Below are positions 12,470 through 13,984 of a DNA stretch of 13,984 nucleotides, piece after piece. The stretch is from Chloroflexota bacterium (lineage in GTDB: Bacteria > Chloroflexota > Dehalococcoidia > Tepidiformales > Tepidiformaceae): positions 1-13,984 of the forward strand of contig JANXYE010000545.1 of NCBI GenBank assembly GCA_025350285.1. Direction: 5' to 3'. The notes under the pieces were generated by a model. The model was not told where the DNA came from. It worked only from the letters and a program-made list of their open reading frames with translations, and did not search any database. Position numbers and translations under genes: made by a program. The stretch's first letter is position 1; each line of letters opens with the position of its first letter.

Positions 12470-13640
12470 ACGCGGCCAGACGCTGGTATTCGACTGCTTC
12501 TCGGGGATCGCGGGAGACATGACGCTCGCTGCGCTGATCGATGCCGGCGCCCCGATCGAGGCCATTCGGGCTGGGCTCGCACCGCTGGGCCTGCCGCCGT
12601 TCGCGCTGCGCGCCGAACCGGTGGTCCGGGCGGGCATGCGCGCGCTGAAGATGCACGTCGAGATCAGCGAGGAGCACACCTACCAGCCCGGCGAGATGCG
12701 CTCGATGGTCATGGAAGCGGCCCTGCCGTCGCGAGTGAAGGAGCGATCTCTGGCCGCGATCGCCGCGATGGCCGCCGGCGAAGCGCTTGCACACGCCACG
12801 CCCCACCCGCGGTTCCACGAAGCCGGGGGCGTCGATGCGGTCATCGACCTCGTCGGTTCGATGCTCGGCCTGGAGGCGCTGGACGTGTCCGAGGCCTACT
12901 GCCCGGTGGTGACCGTCGGCGCGGCGACTATCGTCAAGGCGGAACACGGCGCGCTCCCTGCCGCCCCCGGCCCGGCCGCGGCCTACACGCTTCAGACCGC
13001 CCGCTTCGCGCTGCGGTTTGTCGAAGCGACACATGAACTGGTGACGCCCAGCGGGGCGGCCATCCTCGTGGCCGTCGCGAAACCGTCGGCCGTCACCATA
13101 ATCCCGGCCGCTCACGGCGCGGGGGCCGGGACGATGGACCCTCCGGGCCGGCCTAACGCTGTTAGGGTGTTCGTCGGCGCACGGCTCGGAGCAGAGGAGG
13201 ACGGGCTCCAAACGCGAGAACTCGTTCAGCTCGAAGCGAACATCGACGACATGCCGGCGACCCTCCTCGCCCACGCACGCGACCGCCTCCTGGATGAAGG
13301 CGCCCTGGACGCCTGGCTTGAGCCGATCGGCATGAAGAAGGGGCGTTCGGCGGCGAAACTCTGCGCGCTCGTCCCGTTCGACGCGGAACGGCGGTTCGCG
13401 GCGCTCTTCCTGGCGGAGACCACGACGCTCGGCGTGCGGGTGACCGCCTACCGCCGCTACGAGGCCGCCCGCCGCATCGAGACGCGCGAGACATCGCTCG
13501 GGCCGGTGCGGGTGAAGGTGCGGGAGTGGGGCGGGACCCTGCGCCTGGCGCCCGAGTACGAGGACGTGAAGGCGCTCGCGGCCGCGCTCCGCCGGCCAGC
13601 GATCGAAGTGCTGCGCCAGCTCGAACGGGAACTGGGGTAG
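12462..13640 (+). CDS. larC: LarC, nickel-pincer cofactor cyclometallase (nickel insertion)
   Basis: A 392-residue LarC, the CTP-dependent enzyme that inserts nickel into the bis-thiocarboxylate pyridinium nucleotide, finishing the cofactor. GTG at 12462 is chosen because it overlaps the larB stop (GTGACTGA) and the family motif LVFDCFSGIAGDMTLAALID starts 9 residues later; upstream TTG/ATG at 12435/12438 are alternatives. Other marks: RFHEAGGVDAVIDLVGS (about 114-130), EHGALPAAPGP, HELVTPSGAAIL, a domain junction PGRPNAVRVFVGARLG, then the C-terminal LEANIDDMPATLLAHARDRL and IGMKKGRSAAKLCALV. The N- and C-terminal parts lie in one uninterrupted frame, unlike the frameshifted larC1/larC2 of Lactiplantibacillus plantarum. 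LarE, the sulfur transferase, is not in the window. Confidence 0.93.
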   Translation: MTERGQTLVFDCFSGIAGDMTLAALIDAGAPIEAIRAGLAPLGLPPFALRAEPVVRAGMRALKMHVEISEEHTYQPGEMRSMVMEAALPSRVKERSLAAIAAMAAGEALAHATPHPRFHEAGGVDAVIDLVGSMLGLEALDVSEAYCPVVTVGAATIVKAEHGALPAAPGPAAAYTLQTARFALRFVEATHELVTPSGAAILVAVAKPSAVTIIPAAHGAGAGTMDPPGRPNAVRVFVGARLGAEEDGLQTRELVQLEANIDDMPATLLAHARDRLLDEGALDAWLEPIGMKKGRSAAKLCALVPFDAERRFAALFLAETTTLGVRVTAYRRYEAARRIETRETSLGPVRVKVREWGGTLRLAPEYEDVKALAAALRRPAIEVLRQLERELG

Positions 13641-13658
13641 CCCGGCTCTGACACCAAA

Positions 13659-13709
13659 ACTCGCGGCTATGAGGCGCCGCGGTGTGCTCAGCCAGCGACC
13701 ACCAATCCT
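13659..13709. repeat. 51-bp direct repeat, copy 1
   Basis: Identical over all 51 bases to 13817-13867, starting ACTCGCGGCTATGAGGCGCC. It begins 18 bp after the larC stop. It contains a GCGGC...GCCGC mini-stem near its start, which may serve as larC's transcript end. The 107 bp between copies include a GGCCGCGACGG...GGAGCGG segment resembling the dispersed element and an 8-bp inverted pair (GAGCGGTC 13726-13733, GACCGCTC 13803-13810); no gene is supported there. Confidence 0.85.
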
Positions 13710-13816
13710 GGCCGCGACGGATCCGGAGCGGTCTTTGACTGCTCGCCGCTCGCGCTGCCTCGAACTCAGCGGCCATTGAGCCAGGTCCCGGCCTGAACAC
13801 TGGACCGCTCGTTATC

Positions 13817-13867
13817 ACTCGCGGCTATGAGGCGCCGCGGTGTGCTCAGCCAGCGACCACCAATCCT
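13817..13867. repeat. 51-bp direct repeat, copy 2
   Basis: Perfect copy of 13659-13709 at a distance of 158 bp. Sequence beyond the two copies diverges at once: after copy 1 comes GGCCGCGACGG, after copy 2 AGGAGCCTGTCGG. So either the 51 bp is the whole unit, or a longer unit was cut at copy 2 by the downstream insertion. Confidence 0.85.
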
Positions 13868-13984
13868 AGGAGCCTGTCGGTTTAATCCATAACTACGCAC
13901 TTATGTTCATAACATGGGGGTCTTGAGTGTCAGCCTTCTCGCGAATCGAGGCCTTTTCGGCCCTTAGGTGAGGTCGATCACGAA
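13868..13984. other. Possible insertion-sequence end running out of the window
   Basis: The DNA turns more AT-rich right after the second 51-bp repeat, with a CTAGGAGCCTGTCGGTTTAA junction. GAGCCTGTC-like termini occur in several IS families, and CTAG could be target sequence. The minus strand has a short open stretch ending ...DPHVMNISA and a TAG about 30 bp inside this junction, a position where a transposase C-terminus would fall. Too little is present to identify a family; no other feature is seen here. Confidence 0.3.

Noticed and set aside
13659..13867. 51-bp repeats considered as a CRISPR array or att sites
   Set aside because: Only two copies with a 107-bp spacer, larger than CRISPR spacers, no cas genes, and no integrase or tRNA nearby.

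Overview
The window is a GC-rich bacterial chromosomal segment with many GTG starts, tight 4-14 nt gene overlaps, class III CoA-transferases, MFS exporters, larB-larC and several families of short intergenic repeats. This suite would fit a Chloroflexota (Dehalococcoidia-like) genome. No rRNA, tRNA or marker gene fixes the taxon, so that is a low-to-moderate confidence guess.

Layout. At 1-1070 a small protein with a Cys-Cys-Cys-His cluster on the minus strand is followed by repeat DNA, the degraded C-terminal end of an IS1595-type transposase and a terminator-like hairpin. At 1074-2160 lies a two-gene toxin-antitoxin-like module (MerR-like HTH plus DUF433 antitoxin; PIN-like VapC45-type partner) in visibly more AT-rich DNA. 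It runs head-on into an MFS exporter and overlaps that gene's stop codon. From 5431 down to 2138 four minus-strand genes follow in transcription order: an alpha/beta-hydrolase with a cysteine nucleophile, a small membrane protein, a GNAT acetyltransferase and the MFS_3-type exporter. The exporter is preceded by a strongly structured candidate leader RNA whose closing helix abuts the start codon.

At 5707-7119 is a divergent DHA2-like MFS transporter whose C-terminus is encoded by a palindromic repeat. A second copy of that repeat fills the gap to the convergent CoA-transferase operon (9700 to 7329). That operon holds two CaiB/BaiF subunits joined by a GTGA overlap. Only the downstream subunit keeps the catalytic Asp; the upstream one has Phe there and carries a third copy of the palindromic repeat, translated in frame. 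At 9858-10799 is a Tat-type lipoprotein with an M23 (LytM) endopeptidase domain. Divergent from it is an MntA/HepT (MNT-HEPN) toxin-antitoxin pair (10920-11574) with a diagnostic RX4HXY motif.

At 11690-13640 larB and larC, translationally coupled, encode two of the three enzymes making the nickel-pincer nucleotide cofactor of lactate-racemase-type enzymes; larE is not in the window. The last 344 bp hold two identical 51-bp direct repeats and, directly after the second, a junction that may be the end of an insertion sequence.

Functionally this is a chain of separate small transcription units: two toxin-antitoxin modules, two exporters, CoA-ester metabolism and cofactor assembly, with repeat elements in nearly every gap. 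The observations most worth a second look are the leader RNA before the exporter, the catalytic/pseudo-catalytic CoA-transferase pair with its in-frame repeat, and the repeat families.
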